DNA of 64,000 bases, taken from assembly GCA_023853785.1 (NCBI GenBank), contig JAJIRX010000140.1, forward strand, positions 1-64,000. The letters run 5' to 3'. Of the stretch, positions 22,541 through 36,000 are shown one piece after another. The notes beneath the pieces are model-generated. The model did not search any database. It worked only from the letters and a program-made list of their open reading frames with translations, and was not told the DNA's origin. A program made the position numbers and the translations under genes. Positions within the stretch are counted from its first letter, which is position 1, and every line of letters starts with the position of its first letter. This DNA comes from Psilocybe azurescens. Its lineage: Eukaryota > Basidiomycota > Agaricomycetes > Agaricales > Agrocybaceae.

Positions 22541-23850
22541 CTCGTCAAGGGCACAGTTCCAGATTGTATACCATCAACGATGTCCTCGGCGCCATAGCCG
22601 TGTGATTTCTCACATCGGCTTTTCACGATACGACTTGAAAATTGGGAGAATGAATTTGAGCTTAGACATTTTTTAATAGCCATGATTCGACGCGCACAGT
22701 ATGTCGCGGTCCGTGTTGAATCCGACGATGAATGCAGTCTGTGTCGATGAAAGATCGCTGACTGAGTGCAATCACATGACACTTTTTGTCTTTGCTTGGC
22801 AGGAGGTTTTGCTCGGTTGTGTGCTTTGTCGAAAACGGTAGCCGTGGATTGAAACAACATCAACGAGTGCCGCCTTAATTGGAATTATCTGAACTTAAAT
22901 GCACCTGCATTGGGGATCTTGTCGATGGGGCATCTGGCTGCGTCGTCGTCCAGCTCGCATTATCAGCAACGGGGGCGCGAGGCGAAGCACCGCCGCAAGC
23001 AGTTCCCGGACGTCGATAGGAAGCACCGCCGCCCGTCGGCTGTGTAGCACATCCCGCTCGTGGGGGCTCACAGTCACAGTCCCTTCGCCGGCTCTGGGCC
23101 TCGCGGCGCAGGCCTCGGCCTCTCCAACGCCCACAACCACAATCACACCAACGCCAACACGAGTAACGGTTCCATGAGCAGGGCAGGAGCGGGAGCAACG
23201 GCACCGAGGAAGAGCACATCGAGATCGATGAGCCGTGGAAGGACGCATATGTGCACATCACGCAGGACATCATGCCGTCGGAAGAGACGCGCACGAGCTG
23301 TGGCGGCAGGCGCAGCACTGGCGCGGGATCACTACTGTCTCTGCCTCTGCGTCGCCCTCTCCTCCTCCCTCTTCCCATCCACACCGCTCCTCCGCATCTT
23401 CCTCCTCCTCCACCAAAATCACCCTCGTCCCGCCCTCCAGCGCATACAACCCCTGCTCCTGCGCAGCTCCCCAGCCACTCCCGGCGTGCTCCCGCCTTTA
23501 TACGCGCTCCACACTGTGCGCCCTATCCAGGAAAACGGGATGATTGCGCCGTACCCCGCGATTATTACGGGCTCGGCGTCGTATTTGAAGGATCCGCTGA
23601 ATGGGTATACGGGTTGAGAATGCCGTGCATGTATGTGCATTTTCTGAGTGGGGGAGGTGTGGGTGAGGGCGGTAGGGGTGAGGGCGGTGCAAGGAAGGGA
23701 AATGGAAATGAGAGGAAGGAGGAGGAGGAGGAGGAGGAGGAGGAGGAGGAGGCTCTCGACGCGCGGACGGGTGGGCGGGGAAGCGCGCTTCATGCGCAGT
23801 GGGTGCTGGCCGAACGATCGTACGTACGCCTTGAGTCTGCATGATAGCAG
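22541..23850 (+). pseudogene. Partial inverted copy of the PHD-SET gene, PHD finger deleted
   Basis: Plus-strand sequence from about 22,690 to 23,850 matches the minus-strand SET3-like gene at 38,180-36,030. It includes upstream DNA on the other strand (CAACACGGACCGCGA type text, GTCATGTGATTG, CACAACCGAGCAAA) and the N-terminal LSMGHLAAS. It then jumps directly to REAKHRRKQFPDVDRKHRRP, skipping about 700-800 bp that encode the Pro-rich region and the PHD finger. It continues with IDEPWKDAYVHITQDIMPS, PPLYALHTVRPIQENGMIAP and YLKDPLNGYTG. A long GGA tract at 23,717-23,751 follows, and it stops at the start of the SET core. Frames are broken and the copy cannot encode a working protein. Confidence 0.85.
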
Positions 23851-23865
23851 AATTAGATGCTGACT

Positions 23866-24045
23866 TTCTTGCCCTTTCCCGAGTCGTTCGTACCGTAGTC
23901 CAGTCGCCCCAACGACGCGTTGCGCATGAGGCGTTGATCTAGGTGCGCACTTCCCAGATCACGTTGGTCGTGTTCACGCGGGAGTGAAGGAAGGACTTGT
24001 CGAGCACGACGGACTCGACCCATTCGTCGGGTTGGAACTGTGCGG
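23866..24045 (-). pseudogene. 3' end fragment of unidentified gene
   Basis: On the minus strand, QPDEWVESVVLDKSFLHSRV is followed by NTTNVIWEVR and then, in another frame, RLMRNASLGRLDYGTNDSGK and KKVSI with a stop at about 23,866. The two pieces look like one protein end with a frame break near 23,940. I do not recognise the family. It sits directly against the truncated SET3-like copy, so it may have arrived in the same rearrangement. Confidence 0.35.
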
Positions 24046-26425
24046 TGTGAGTGTAAGTTGAGTAATTTTGCTTGTATTAGACCTCGACCTGTGTTGACCT
24101 TAACCATTTCCTCCGTTTGTTCCAGGCTCACGCATGGGCACGAAGAATTACTGGCTGAACATAATGAGTACCCAGCTAACACTCCATCACTCTCGGTACG
24201 AGCGCTCAGGCGGTGGTATTGTGAGTATAGAGAGGCGACATGTTCTGTAGACATATGTCACGGGCGTAAATGCATATGTTTATTTTCCCTATCCATCTCC
24301 GATTCTCCCTCCGTCCAGTCGCAGAGCCTTGGCAGAGTCCAAACTCTTGAAGTTGTAGACTAGTGTAGACTACATGAATGCTCTCCCAGTGAAGCGTCCT
24401 GGATATCGAGTTGTTACTATAGTTTCAACGGAAGAACTCTTTATGACTCCGATCCTGACTCAGAGAAAACGAATCGCAGTGTGGGACGTACTGGATTACG
24501 GTAAAGCCTTCCAGACGATCTGGCAATGATTCCTCCTACCCCAATCATCCAGATCGGCTGGGTCGAGACTATCATATTCTCCTTGTTTTTTACTTTTTGT
24601 CATTGACCATTGACCATTATCATGCAATTACTAGATGTGAATTGGACCCGGAGCCGTAAGAAAACCTTAGACTTGTGACAGATCCTTGTATGAGTGCAAA
24701 CCCTCGATACCGAGGATAAGATAACTGAGCTTCCTTGTTAGACAGAGAGGAGGACAGATATCCTCAGCTAAACACTCGGATATTTGTACGTGAGTTAGTC
24801 CAGATGTGAATCAAGTGATCTGTGGGTACAGATTACTTGTGGTGCCTGGGCTTGCCCAGGCTCCTTCATTTTGGATCGAAGGTGTCATCGGTGCGACTAT
24901 GCACGTGATTCGAACGCGTTGAGGACGCGAGAGGTTCGAACATGATGAGTGCCGATCACGTTGGTCCTGATGGGACCCGGAGTGCATATGAATTGGGCGA
25001 GTCTCAGCCCAATTCTGGTGATCCGAAAACTTTCAGGAAAGCCTCTGAAAGCGAAGGAGAACTGGGTAAGTCCAGAGCAACTGGTGAACAGGATTGTGGC
25101 CAATCTGAGCCAGATCCAACCTGCTACACCAGGTGCTGAAATGGGGATGGTGGGAGGGTCGAAAAAAGGTTTCTCGGATGAGAAAGAATTTTTCCCTTGC
25201 GAAATGGATCAGAATTTCGCGCAAGGGACACACTCCCTTGCCTTACATTAGCCAAATCCTTGCTGTTGTTTGTACCTCTTATGTACAGACAACTATACAG
25301 TTTAACGCTTCTCTGATCCATTCGCTTGACGTTATCTTATCCGGTTATGAGCGGCGCTTCGCTCTGCTCATCTGGGAATTCTGGCATCCTCATATAAGGG
25401 CTAGTCACCAGTCTAAGAAAACCCGTGTTCCAACTGCAATGCTCTGCGACGACATTGGAGGAGGTTGGAGGTTGGCCGACAACACCTCGAGAGAAGCAAA
25501 TGGTTTAACCATTTGTACTCCTGAAATTTCGTTTGTCCAGTGTCTAGGCCTCTCTATCCACCTCCGTCCGCCTCTCTACTCCTCTCTACTCCTCCATAAC
25601 GTCAAAAACGATACCTTGGCATGATCTCGGTAATTTCATTATCGTTTCTAGGCACTGACCTCGGCCACCGGGAGCAATCACAATGCCATGTGGATGTCGC
25701 CAACAAGGTCATTAAAATAGCATACTACTCCAAACTCCCGAGCTACTGAGGAGTTCACTGTAAATGCGGTATTGCGTCTGGAAAGTAGCTACTCCCAGAA
25801 AGCTTCACTATTATGGGGTCCACGTCTATTAGGAGCTAATGAAGTATTCGACCATTGCCGGCGATTACCGGAGATACGACTTTTATCCACTCCGCACATC
25901 CAAGAAAACCCGCGACGACGTACTTTTGCTTGGCTTGTCAGTCGAACAAAGGTCGGACTGTCCAGAACGCACTTGGTCAATTTTAACAGTCATCTCAAGT
26001 AGTTCTTGCATGTTGCCGTATGTACTATCAGTAATTGGGGGTAATGGTTCATATGTTTGTGTAAGTGAACCAGTAAATGCTGCAAATTAATTGACATTTG
26101 AAATCGCCTTTGTGGCAGAGCAGTCAAGAAGAGGAACCGATCAATGTGATTTTGATCTAGTTCTAAATTTCAGTCCCCAGTCCCGACTTTCGGGTGCACA
26201 AGGACGAAATAATCCCCGTACAGGGTTTCCTAAAGTTTCCTCCTGTTTCCTGCTACATATTAACAAGGCTTTAGGGGCTATTAAGTACCCCTCACGATCG
26301 CCGATTGCTTTTCAGTAAATTCTAGATGATGTTCAAATACAAGTCGTCTGAGAATAGTCCTTCGGCGTTCCCTCACATTCCATTCTGTCCATTAACCAGA
26401 TTCGTTCTGGAGGGTGTCAGCAGCG
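24046..26425. other. Intergenic region without supported gene
   Basis: Frames such as 25,133-25,624 (+) have no recognisable content. The end of this stretch should hold the promoter of the gene starting at 26,426. Confidence 0.4.
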
Positions 26426-28439
26426 ATGTCACTTGCACTTGGATCGCTTACACTAGGAAACTCAATAGGAGCGGGCTACCTCGGATGCGTAGGGTCTTCC
26501 ATGTACGTTGTATCAGGCTCTCCAATCACTTACGACCAAATTCTAAAAATTTCAAAGCCTATATGGTATAACCCTCGTTCTGGCCTACCTGTACTATATC
26601 CATTATCCACAAGACTGGAGGTTTCAGAAGATCTCTGTGCGCATTTCGCTTTTTATTTTGTTGGCTCACAACGGAATCCTGATCAAGACTCTGACCATCC
26701 AGGTGGGGAGTCTGGTGTACGAGTTTTGTGGGCCTGTTCTTCCATGCACAGCTCATATATATACCATCAGATTGTTGGATACGATCCATCTTGCAATGAC
26801 AACCCACGCGATATACTACTACGCGATTACACAATTCGGAAAGCCTTTGCTACACATTGTCTGGTATGTTCTCGAGCTTATGTTGAACCTCGACGACCAC
26901 ACTGGAATTAATGAATCATAATTATCACAGGAGCCTCAAGGCTCAAATCGTCTTGAATGTGATTTCATACTTTTATGGTGACATGGCCACTACTCATTCA
27001 ACATTTACCTCCGTGTATCTAGGTGATAATAGTGCTGGCTGTCCAAACGTGCGTACTTTTAGTCGTACTTCTAAAATCAACTTGGCTGAGATGAATTGAA
27101 ACCGTTCAGCTTGTATGTTATCAGGGTCTGGAAGCGTACGTCAAATTGTAATGGACATATCTCAGACGTTTCTACTGACTGCTTTTTACAATTAGTTGGG
27201 AGCCACTTTTCACGCATCTGGCCCGTGGCCGTTGTAAGCTTTAAATATGTGTCTTTCTCATCGGATGCTTACCCATTTTCATCAAGGTCGGTATTTTGGT
27301 TGGAGGATACGGTAAATTTAACGAAATGCTTCAAGTGGACGTAAGACTCACGTGGATCTACAGTTGTCGGAATACGTCAGTTATATCACCTTCATCTCGT
27401 ACAAGGTGCACTTAATTAACTGCTACTGCTCTGCAGTCATGGTCGTCTACTCGTAAGATCGACTTCGACTAGATCTGGACGCTTGGCTGACTGCTTCTCA
27501 TAGGTGCCAAATGAAGACTTGGGTCGACATAAAAGCCATCGCCGTCAGTTTGATGATATGACCTTCTAATTAGTCTTTCTAACTTTGCTTTAGTGGGCTG
27601 TTCGAGCAACGTTTTCAACAGCCACGTCAATTGACGCGGTTCTTGCCGCCTCGATGAGTTACTACCTTTACAAGAGCAAAAATTCCTTTAGCAGGTAATA
27701 AACACTTTTTCACCCGTTAACCCTTACTCATTTCCATTTTTTCTTCAAGTACGAATAATCGGATTGTCACCATTATTCGCTATGTTTTGATCTCTGGGTC
27801 CCTCACATGGTATTTGCCGAACTTCACTATCGATATTTTTCAGACAGCTAATGATCTTATTCAGCGCAGCGTCAATGGCCTCCCTGTTCACCGTACGCTC
27901 TACAAATAAAATATATCCGATTCATACTGACTTCATGCCGTAAGTATATTGCAATGCCTGACAACTTAATTTTCTGGAGTGTCTCGTTCTTGGTCACCAA
28001 ATGTAGGCAATTTTTTTGATGAGTCCAACTAAATCCTCAGAAAACTCACTTCTCTCTAGTCTATACTATTAGCTATATCGCCATGTACGTCATGCTTTCC
28101 GGGCTTTATTTGGAATGTTATTTATTCAGAACTTGTTACAGGTTAAATTCTCGTAAAACCTCCCAGTCTGGGGACTCTTCCTACAGCGTAGGTAGAATCA
28201 TTACAGGGCGTCCCGCTCCAGCGCATCATCTCGATGCTGCGGGTATTGATGCTGAAGAAGATAAAATAGGAGAAGTACGCCCAGAACATTATCGAGATTT
28301 TATTCTGACTTACGTTAGAACCACAAGGATTCTCTTGGACTTTCTTCCACTAGCTATCGAACGAAACTTGATCAGGAACTTTCTTCCGACCAAAAGATTC
28401 GCCATCATACAAACGCGCAGCCTGAAGTCTTCGGTGTAA
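26426..28439 (+). CDS. DUF6534-like multi-pass membrane protein, many exons
   Basis: The first exons are clear. 26,426-26,502 encodes SLALGSLTLGNSIGAGYLGC. 26,558-26,659 encodes LYGITLVLAYLYYIHYPQDW. 26,771-26,863 encodes LLDTIHLAMTTHAIYYYAIT. An exon starting at 26,931 encodes SLKAQIVLNVISYFY. Later pieces are LYVIRVWK (about 27,110), SRIWPVAVV (about 27,215), VGILVGGYGKFNE (about 27,290), WAVRATFSTATSIDAVLAAS-type text (about 27,600), MSYYLYKSK, NNRIVTIIRYVLISGSLT, LMILFSAASMASLFT, MPDNLIFWSVSFLVTK and YTISYIAMLNSRKTSQSGDS. The last exon ends near 28,439. The order matches mushroom membrane proteins with about seven hydrophobic spans and a DUF6534 C-terminal half; the DUF number is from memory. 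Function is unknown. Exact borders of middle exons are uncertain, and stops lie in introns only as far as I can tell. Confidence 0.7.
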
Positions 28440-30079
28440 GTGTTACCAGATTGCCTATTTCTCTTACGCCTCATACTGGAACTTGAAATATCCAGATTAC
28501 AGTGCACCGAACAGAAGAGAGGAGATTTGACACTGCAGATGGTTCTTGGAGTTGAGCCTGATCAATGTTTGGAACTCAAAAGACACGCAACATTTATTTA
28601 CATTATATCTATGAACGTAAAACATTATTTAACGTATTATTCATCTTTAAGGACGACAGATTGGTGAAACAAGCCTGCAGCTGCGCTAGTCTTCGCGGCA
28701 TCGACGACCCAGTAGACTGGATTACGAAACGATATAGTTCCGACCGAATTCTTCTCAGGATACTCAACAACTCTTGCATCTATCTGCGCATTGTCGGCTT
28801 CTGTTTCTCATAACAGTTTCTAAGGGACTGTGCATTTCTAGACTTCAGCATTCGGCGTGGGCATGGCCTCGTCTCAAACATTCGGTGCTTGCTGAAGAAT
28901 GGAGGCAGCCTGAAAATTTGTTTCAGGTCCTCCCTTGAAAGCATATAATGGTACAATCAGTACCCAAGGGATCGACCCCAAGTCTCTATTCTCATTCATC
29001 GATTCAACTTTTGTGTCAGGATCCTCGACAACCTTTCACAGGGCTTCGATCCTCCCATTTGTCGATCCAAAATAAATAGAAGTAGATATTGAACGGGAGC
29101 GGCCCAAAGGACGAGTGAAAAAAAAGGAATGGGCGGTTCGAAGACAGAAAAACGGCAAGGATGAAAGGGGAAAATCAAAACAGCGTCAACAAGGGGTAGA
29201 AATTCAGTGGCAAGAAAACTCGGAAGAGCACTATCACTACCGAAGATAATAGGCCACTGTACCGGTCGGAACAGGAATACGATGTCTCGCACTGACTACT
29301 CTGATACGATACCCTTCAAAAGGTTGAGAACTCTTAAATTTCGGCATGACCGCTTCAGTCTTGAACTTGAACTTTGAATTAAGGGAGGGGCCAGCCAGCC
29401 CAGAATCCGACGTCTCGTCTCGTCTCGTCTCGACTCTCTTCAATTTAATCCTTGTGACGAGATTCGCCAAACCTTGCGGTCCCTAGTTCCTTGAATCCCA
29501 AATCCCAACCCTCATATCATGAGACAGCATTTCTATCAGTCGCTTCAAGTCCAAGTCCAAATCAGTTTAGTTCCCATCTTCGCCTCGTCTCTCATCTCGT
29601 AAAAAATAATTCCATGTTAATTCTCACAGATAACGATAATAGTAATAGTAATGGTATCTTTCCATCTCAACCTCAATCACAGAGATAAAAAAACGGTAAA
29701 GGAAAAGGAATAGAGGTACAAATTTGAAACGACGAAGTGTAATAACAGAGACATGGGGAGCGGAAAGTGGGAAGAAATGAATAAAGATAGATTCAAGGAG
29801 GTAAAAACGGAGAGACGAGGAGAGGAGGAAAAAACAAAAGACACGAAGAGAGAGAAGAGAGTACAAAGAAGCAGGAGCGGGGACCAGAAAGAGAGAAAAC
29901 GAAAACGAAAGCGAAAATAAAAATGAAATGGGAAGAATCGAGGTCAGCGGCGCGCAAAGGGAGCGAGTAAACCTCGAAATTCAAAAAATAAAGACAGAAA
30001 AAAATCAGAAAAAAGAGAAAATATGATCGAGAAAAAGAGAAGGGAGAATACGAAAGAGCAAGTAACGCTCAACGAGCCT
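28440..30079. other. Intergenic, purine-rich 3' flank of SET3-like gene
   Basis: No gene is recognised. A CGTCT pentamer repeats at 29,411-29,432. From about 29,690 to 30,080 the plus strand is strongly purine-rich (GA/AAAG), i.e. pyrimidine-rich on the coding strand of the SET3-like gene, consistent with its 3' untranslated and flanking DNA. Confidence 0.4.
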
Positions 30080-33000
30080 CTACAAAAATTGAAGAAATAA
30101 TGACCGAATAAAAAATGCCCCCTCCCTCACCCCCCACACACTAGCACTAGCGCTTCCACCCCCTCCGCCTCCCATACCACCACGTCTCCCGCCCCGCCCG
30201 TACCCGTATCCGTACCCGTACCCCCTTTCTCGCTCGCGATCCCTGTCCCTGTCCCTGTCGCGCTCCGCCACTCGTTCACGTTCGCGCGCTTTCTCCCTGT
30301 CCCTGTCCCTGTCCCTATCCCCCTGAGCACTACCAGCTCGTTCCCGCACACGTTCCCGTTCCTCCTCCGCGAGCGGGCCGCGCGGCGGGATCTTCGCCCT
30401 CCCGCACCCGCACCCACACCTGCACCTGCACCCCCGCCGTTGAGCGTGCCCTCTGGCGTCGCCGCACCCGACTCGCCTGTACCCTGGCCAGCTAAAGGTA
30501 ACGCCAATCCTCCGATCCTCGACCCAAGCGACGCGCCGCTTCCCACAGACGCTCCGCCCCCGCATTCGCATTCACATTCGCATTCGCATTCCCTGCACCT
30601 CCAGGCTGAGGCGGTGGCGGCGGCGGAGGCTGCCTCAACGCCCGGGGCGCAGCAGGCGGCGCTCTGTTCATCGCATTCGTCTTCGCGCCCAATACATACG
30701 GCGCACGGAGCTGGAAGTGCTGCTGTTGTGCGCGCGGCCCGACGGGTGGTGTGCGCCCCAGTGGTCCCTGTCCTTGTACGCCGGCATTTGCGGTGGTGGC
30801 GGTATGCGTGACAACGCCTTGGCCCTGGCCCAGTCCCGCCTTTGCATTTGCATTCGTATTCGCATTCGCAGTAGCGCTATGTGTGGTATATGCCGGGATG
30901 TATGCCGCACGGGCAGGCGAAGACGGTGCCAGAGGCAGAGGCAGCGGCGGACGGGGCGTAGTAAGGCGTAGTTGTTGTTATGGAGGGCGAGGGCGAGGAC
31001 GGAGAGGACGCCTTGACTATTCGTATTCATATTCGGGTTCGTATGTGCGTGCCCGATACGCCTGATGAGCGGCTGCTGCTGTTGAGGTGTATGCATCGGA
31101 TGCGGAAGATGCTGTGCCCCGCCGCGCGGTGGCGACCCCTCCCCAATCTCCCCGTCTTCATGCCCATGCACCGCCGAGCCCGTCCGCCGTGAATGCGCGC
31201 CGATGCTCAGATCGGGGCTGATCGGCGACACGGAGCGTTGCGCGTTCGCGTTCACGTTCAAGCCCATGCCCACAGCGCCGGGTTGAGGATGCTGCTGCTG
31301 CTGGAAGCGCGAGTGGTTGTGCGAGTGGGATTGCGCATACGGATGCGGATGCGGGTTGTGCATGAACCTCGACGCTGACCCAGGTCGAGTAGGGAACGGA
31401 TGCACAGGGCGGTTGTTACTGGAATTATTGCTGCTGCTGCTGCTATTGCTGGGATTATGCACATGGCCTCTCACAAGCCACTTGTTATCCGCAGACCACC
31501 CTGCTTCACTCTCCAGTATCTCCTGCTTGGCCTTGCGTGTATTCGTGTTCGTCTCCACATGCACAGCAGGAGGCGGAGGGGAGGGCACTGACACAGGCGG
31601 CGAGAACTCTCGCAGAGGAGAGCTAGCAGGGATCTCAGGTGCCATCTTGATGGGCGGCGAGGACGTCACAGTCGCAGGCAGCGGCGGCGGGCGGTGGTGG
31701 CCGTTGACGATAGCCGTAGCAGCAGCCGTGAACGCTGGGTCGTATGAGAGCCCTGGTCAGCTTGGGAGGAGCCATGTCCACATCCCCATCACTCTGACTC
31801 TGACTTGCGGCCCGCGGCTCCGCTGGCTTTAGGGGTTCCACTTTGCTGCTGCTCACAGGCTCGACCCCTGTCTCTCTGACCATGCTCTTCCCCGCAGCAG
31901 CGCCATCACCATCACCATCACCACCACTGTCTCCATATTTCCCTTCCTTGCCATCCTTGCCACTCTCCCCTGCCCTCCTCCTACCCCCTCCAGCACCAGA
32001 ACCCTCCACCTCCGCATCCCCCTCCGGCCCTAACGTAGAAGCCACGCTCAAAGGCGACGCCTGCACACTCTTCGACAGCTCCCTTGACATCTCTTTCTCC
32101 TCCATCTCCCGCTGCTTCTTCTTCCGCAGCACAAAGTCCCTCAACGACAGCTTCACCTTCTGCGGTGCGGCCGCCGGTGGTGGCGGCGAGGGCGAGGGCG
32201 GACGCTGCGCCTGTGCTTGTTCCTGAGCTTGTGCCTCTTCCGTGCGGACTTCAGAGTGCGGTTCTAGTACGGCTTGTGACGCTGGCTGAGAGATCGACCC
32301 GGTCGCTGCCCCAGCCCTCGCCCTCAGGAGAAATAGGAGAGGGAGGCTCAACGTCAATCCTCGGCGTCTCCTCCTCCGCTTGCATCCCCATCTTCACCTC
32401 CGCCTCCATCTCCACATCGCCTTCCCCTCCACCTGCACCCACCTCGTTCTCTTGCACCTGCTGCACATCCACATATCCGCCACCACTCCCCACGATACTC
32501 CCAATCGCCACGTCGTCATCCCCATCGCCCGCAGCAAGGTCCTCACGCCCATGAATCTCACGCTCCTCCTCTTCTTCCTCATGCTTGACTGCTCCATCCA
32601 CATCCATGTCCACATCTTCACTTTTATGCGTTTGCGTCCGCGGAGCACGCACAGCAGGAGCAGACGAAGCGATCGACGTGCTCCGACTCCGACTCCTACT
32701 GCTCGACTTGAATTGCAGCGATACGACCTCATGCGCTGGTGCTGGTGCTGGTGCTGGTGCTGATGCTGGTGCTGAAGGCAATTGAATAACCGTGTCTTCG
32801 TGCTCTTCGTCGACACCGCGCATCGCAGTATCCTCGTCGTCTCCTCCTCCACCCTCTTCACCTTCTGCATGGACAGCAGCGTCGGGCCGAGCTCCAGGCG
32901 TAGCGTAGGCGTCCTTGTATGCGCATCTCGCGCATCCTGCGAATCGTCCGCGTCTTTCGCGTGTACAGGCGTGGGAGACCTAGTCCTGCGCACAGCTGAC

Positions 33001-36000
33001 GAGCCGGCACCATCCTCCTCATCATCAACGACCATCCTCTCATCCTCTTCTTCTTCTTCCTCTTCCTCCTCCTCCTCCTCCGCGAGCTTATGCGTGCGTC
33101 CCTGTTCCACTGTATCACGGCTCTGACCCCTGCGCATCCCCGTCCTCCTCAGCGGACTCCAGCTCTCGCTCGCCGCCGAAGCCGGTTCTGCCTCCGCCTC
33201 CTTGGCCTGATGCTGCTGGTCTGTCCCTTTCTCCTGGTGGGAAAGCGGTCCCTCAGCAGCAGCTGTTGCACACTCCGCTATCGATGGCGATGGCGACGCC
33301 GCCGCCGCCGGTGCCGGTATGTTCCACTGATCTTGGCTTTGCAGCAGCTGGCTGTGCCCCTGCCCCTGCCCTTGCCCGTGGATTTGCCCAGGGCCAAACG
33401 CAAAACTCGACTCGCCAGCACCCGCGCCCACGAGCAAAGCCGGCGACATCAGCGACAGATGCGCGAGCTGCATCAGCGGGGAGGGCGAGCTCGCCATTCA
33501 TTGCCATCCCTGTCCCGGTCCCTGAGGATCCGGATCCGGATCCCTGGAAAGGAGGCGGCAGCGGCTGTGGGAGGACGGGCGTTTGGATTGGTGTTAGTAG
33601 CTGCCGCGAATCGGGCTCCGGCTCTGGTATGTGTGGAGAGCGATGGTGCAGGCGGGAAGGAGGGAAGGAGGAGGGGGGCATGGACACGAACAGGGACGCT
33701 TTGGGAGAAGGGGATACGTTGGGCGAGACCGGGAGCGTAGGTGCGTGAGAAGGGGGCGGAGGCGGGGCATGACTGTCTCGCTGTCGCCTTCGGTATCGCG
33801 TGCGCGTACGTCTGCTAAACCAGAACCCATATCAATCCATCAGGTCAAATATAAGAAATAAATGAAGGAAAAACAAACGCACCGCCATCACCACCACGAG
33901 CATGGGCGTCGGCATTATCATCGTCGACGATCGCGAACCGAATACCCAGGCCCACTCTCTTCTTCTCTTTCCGTCCCGTCCTTGTCCTGCTCCATAACAT
34001 TGTCGTGCATCGCAACAGGAAGAGGACTAACACCCCATACCCTGCCTCCTTCGTCGGCGTGGGCGTGGTCGAGGACGTGGCCAACAACGTCTCCAACTCG
34101 CGGTGCATCCACTTCTTGCGCATTTTGGGCGGCATGCGGGTCTCGTCATCTTTATCGTCCTTCCCGTTCCGCACCCCTGCACCTGCACGACTGTGCACTT
34201 GAGCTTGGGCGATAGTGGCGCTCGAAGTTATGTCGGGTGTATCTGTTTCAACAAAAAAAAACGAAAAATGTTTTAGTCAGTCGGTTGGTTGTTCAGAAAA
34301 ATATAGAACGTTGAGCATCCAGATTGGATGCGAGAAAAAGAAGGAAAGAAAGAAAGAAAGAAAGATGACGATAACAGCGATGAAAAGGGAGCGTACCTGG
34401 AGGCGGATGAGGGTCCGGTGGCCGGGGCTCGAACGAGGACGATGAGGATAGCGGCGATTTATTAGCGGCTGACGAGCGCGATCTGGCGGGACCCAGGCGT
34501 AGAGAGGTGGTGAGCATTAGTGGCGAGTGCAGCTCGTCGCTGTTGCTGTTGTTGTTGTTGGATCTGGACGCGGGACGGCGGCCTGGTTGAGTTGAGAATA
34601 GAAAAATATGCAGAAAAGAAAAAAGGTCGTCGTGAGTATGATGAGTATGAGATACTTGCGAAAGAAAAGCAACAAGCTGGAGAAGAGAGAGAGAACAGAA
34701 CAGAGCAAAACAGAAAGAATAGAAGCAAAAACGCCCCTCTCGCAACGAAATAAAAAATATTCTCGACGACGAAACAGCCCCAAAACAAACAAAAAAGCTT
34801 CGAGAAAAGACAAAAAATAAAAACAACACGCACCACCAGCTTCCTCGGCATCATCCATTTCCACATCCACATCCTCTCCCCCCACAGCGCTCTCCCTCTC
34901 CCTCTCCTTCCCCTTCCCCGCGCCCTTCCCTCGGCGCCGGAGCACACCCTCGTCCGTCGGCGACAACATCTGCCTCCCACGCACACTCTGACCATGCGCG
35001 TACACCCCCTCCTCCTGCTCCACCTCCCGCTCCATCCCGCCCATCCCCCACTGTGCGGTATCCGCTCGCGCGTCCGAAACCCGCGCTTCCTCCCCACCAG
35101 CGGGCCGAGGTCCGGGATATAGCCCGGGTCGTGGGTCCGCGCCCCGTTACTATTACTATTATTAACCGTCCCTCCTACGCCGTTGCTCATCGCACTCCCG
35201 CTCCCGCTCGCGTGTCCATTAATATTAATCCCATTTTCGCCCTCCGCCCCTACCCCGAACTCCCACGCCCCGCTCTCAACGCGCTCCACGAACGCCGCCA
35301 TCTGCGTGACCGCACAGTCCCGCGCCCGCGCGCGCACGCGCACGTCGTGAACGTCGATGAGAGCGCGTGCAGGATGACGGACATCTGGTGGTGCAGCTGC
35401 GTGATTTCGTGTTTGCTGTGTTTATCGGAAGGGCCGGGTTTTGAGGCGCGGTTGGATGGTGATGGTGGTGATGATGAGAGTTGATGGAGTTTTGATTTTG
35501 GTTTTGATTTTCGGGGTGTTGATGATGTATTTCATTTTGATGTCGGCAAGGATTTGAGGAGGGTGTTGTGGGTGGAGGAGGCGGAGAAGAGGAACAGGAA
35601 GGGTGTGCATGACAGGGTGTGCTAGTATGTCGGTAAACTTTCGAAATAATACGCCAGAAAAATAAAATAAAAACAAAAACAAAAAACATGACATCGCGCG
35701 AAAAGCGACATCGAAAAACCAAAGAAAAGAAAAAGAAAAAAAAGCCACTCACGCAAACGTCCCCGGCGCGCTCAACAGCGCCGGCAAGCTATGCACCGCG
35801 TTGCCGTCGTCCCACTCCCAGCCGAGAACGACCTCCTCGCCCGCGCGCAGGTCCCGCGTCGCGAACACGCCAAAGGTCAGCGTCGTGCCATCGTCGTCCG
35901 TGTCCGTGTCGTCATCCTCGGCCTTCGCTTTGCCTTTGTCTTTGCCTTTGTTCGGATTAATATCGTTCTCTTTATCTTTGTCCTTCGCCTTCGATTTACG

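Noticed and set aside
22411..23384. Minus-strand frames over the SET3-like duplicate
   Set aside because: Antisense shadows; similarity to the source gene is on the plus strand.
30440..33750. Plus-strand open frames of 100-220 codons opposite the SET3-like gene
   Set aside because: Shadows of the GC-rich, stop-poor coding strand; the minus strand carries the recognisable Set3 landmarks.
34462..34829. Phe/Ser/Leu-rich minus frame as a membrane protein
   Set aside because: It is read-through of pyrimidine-rich intron sequence inside the SET3-like gene.
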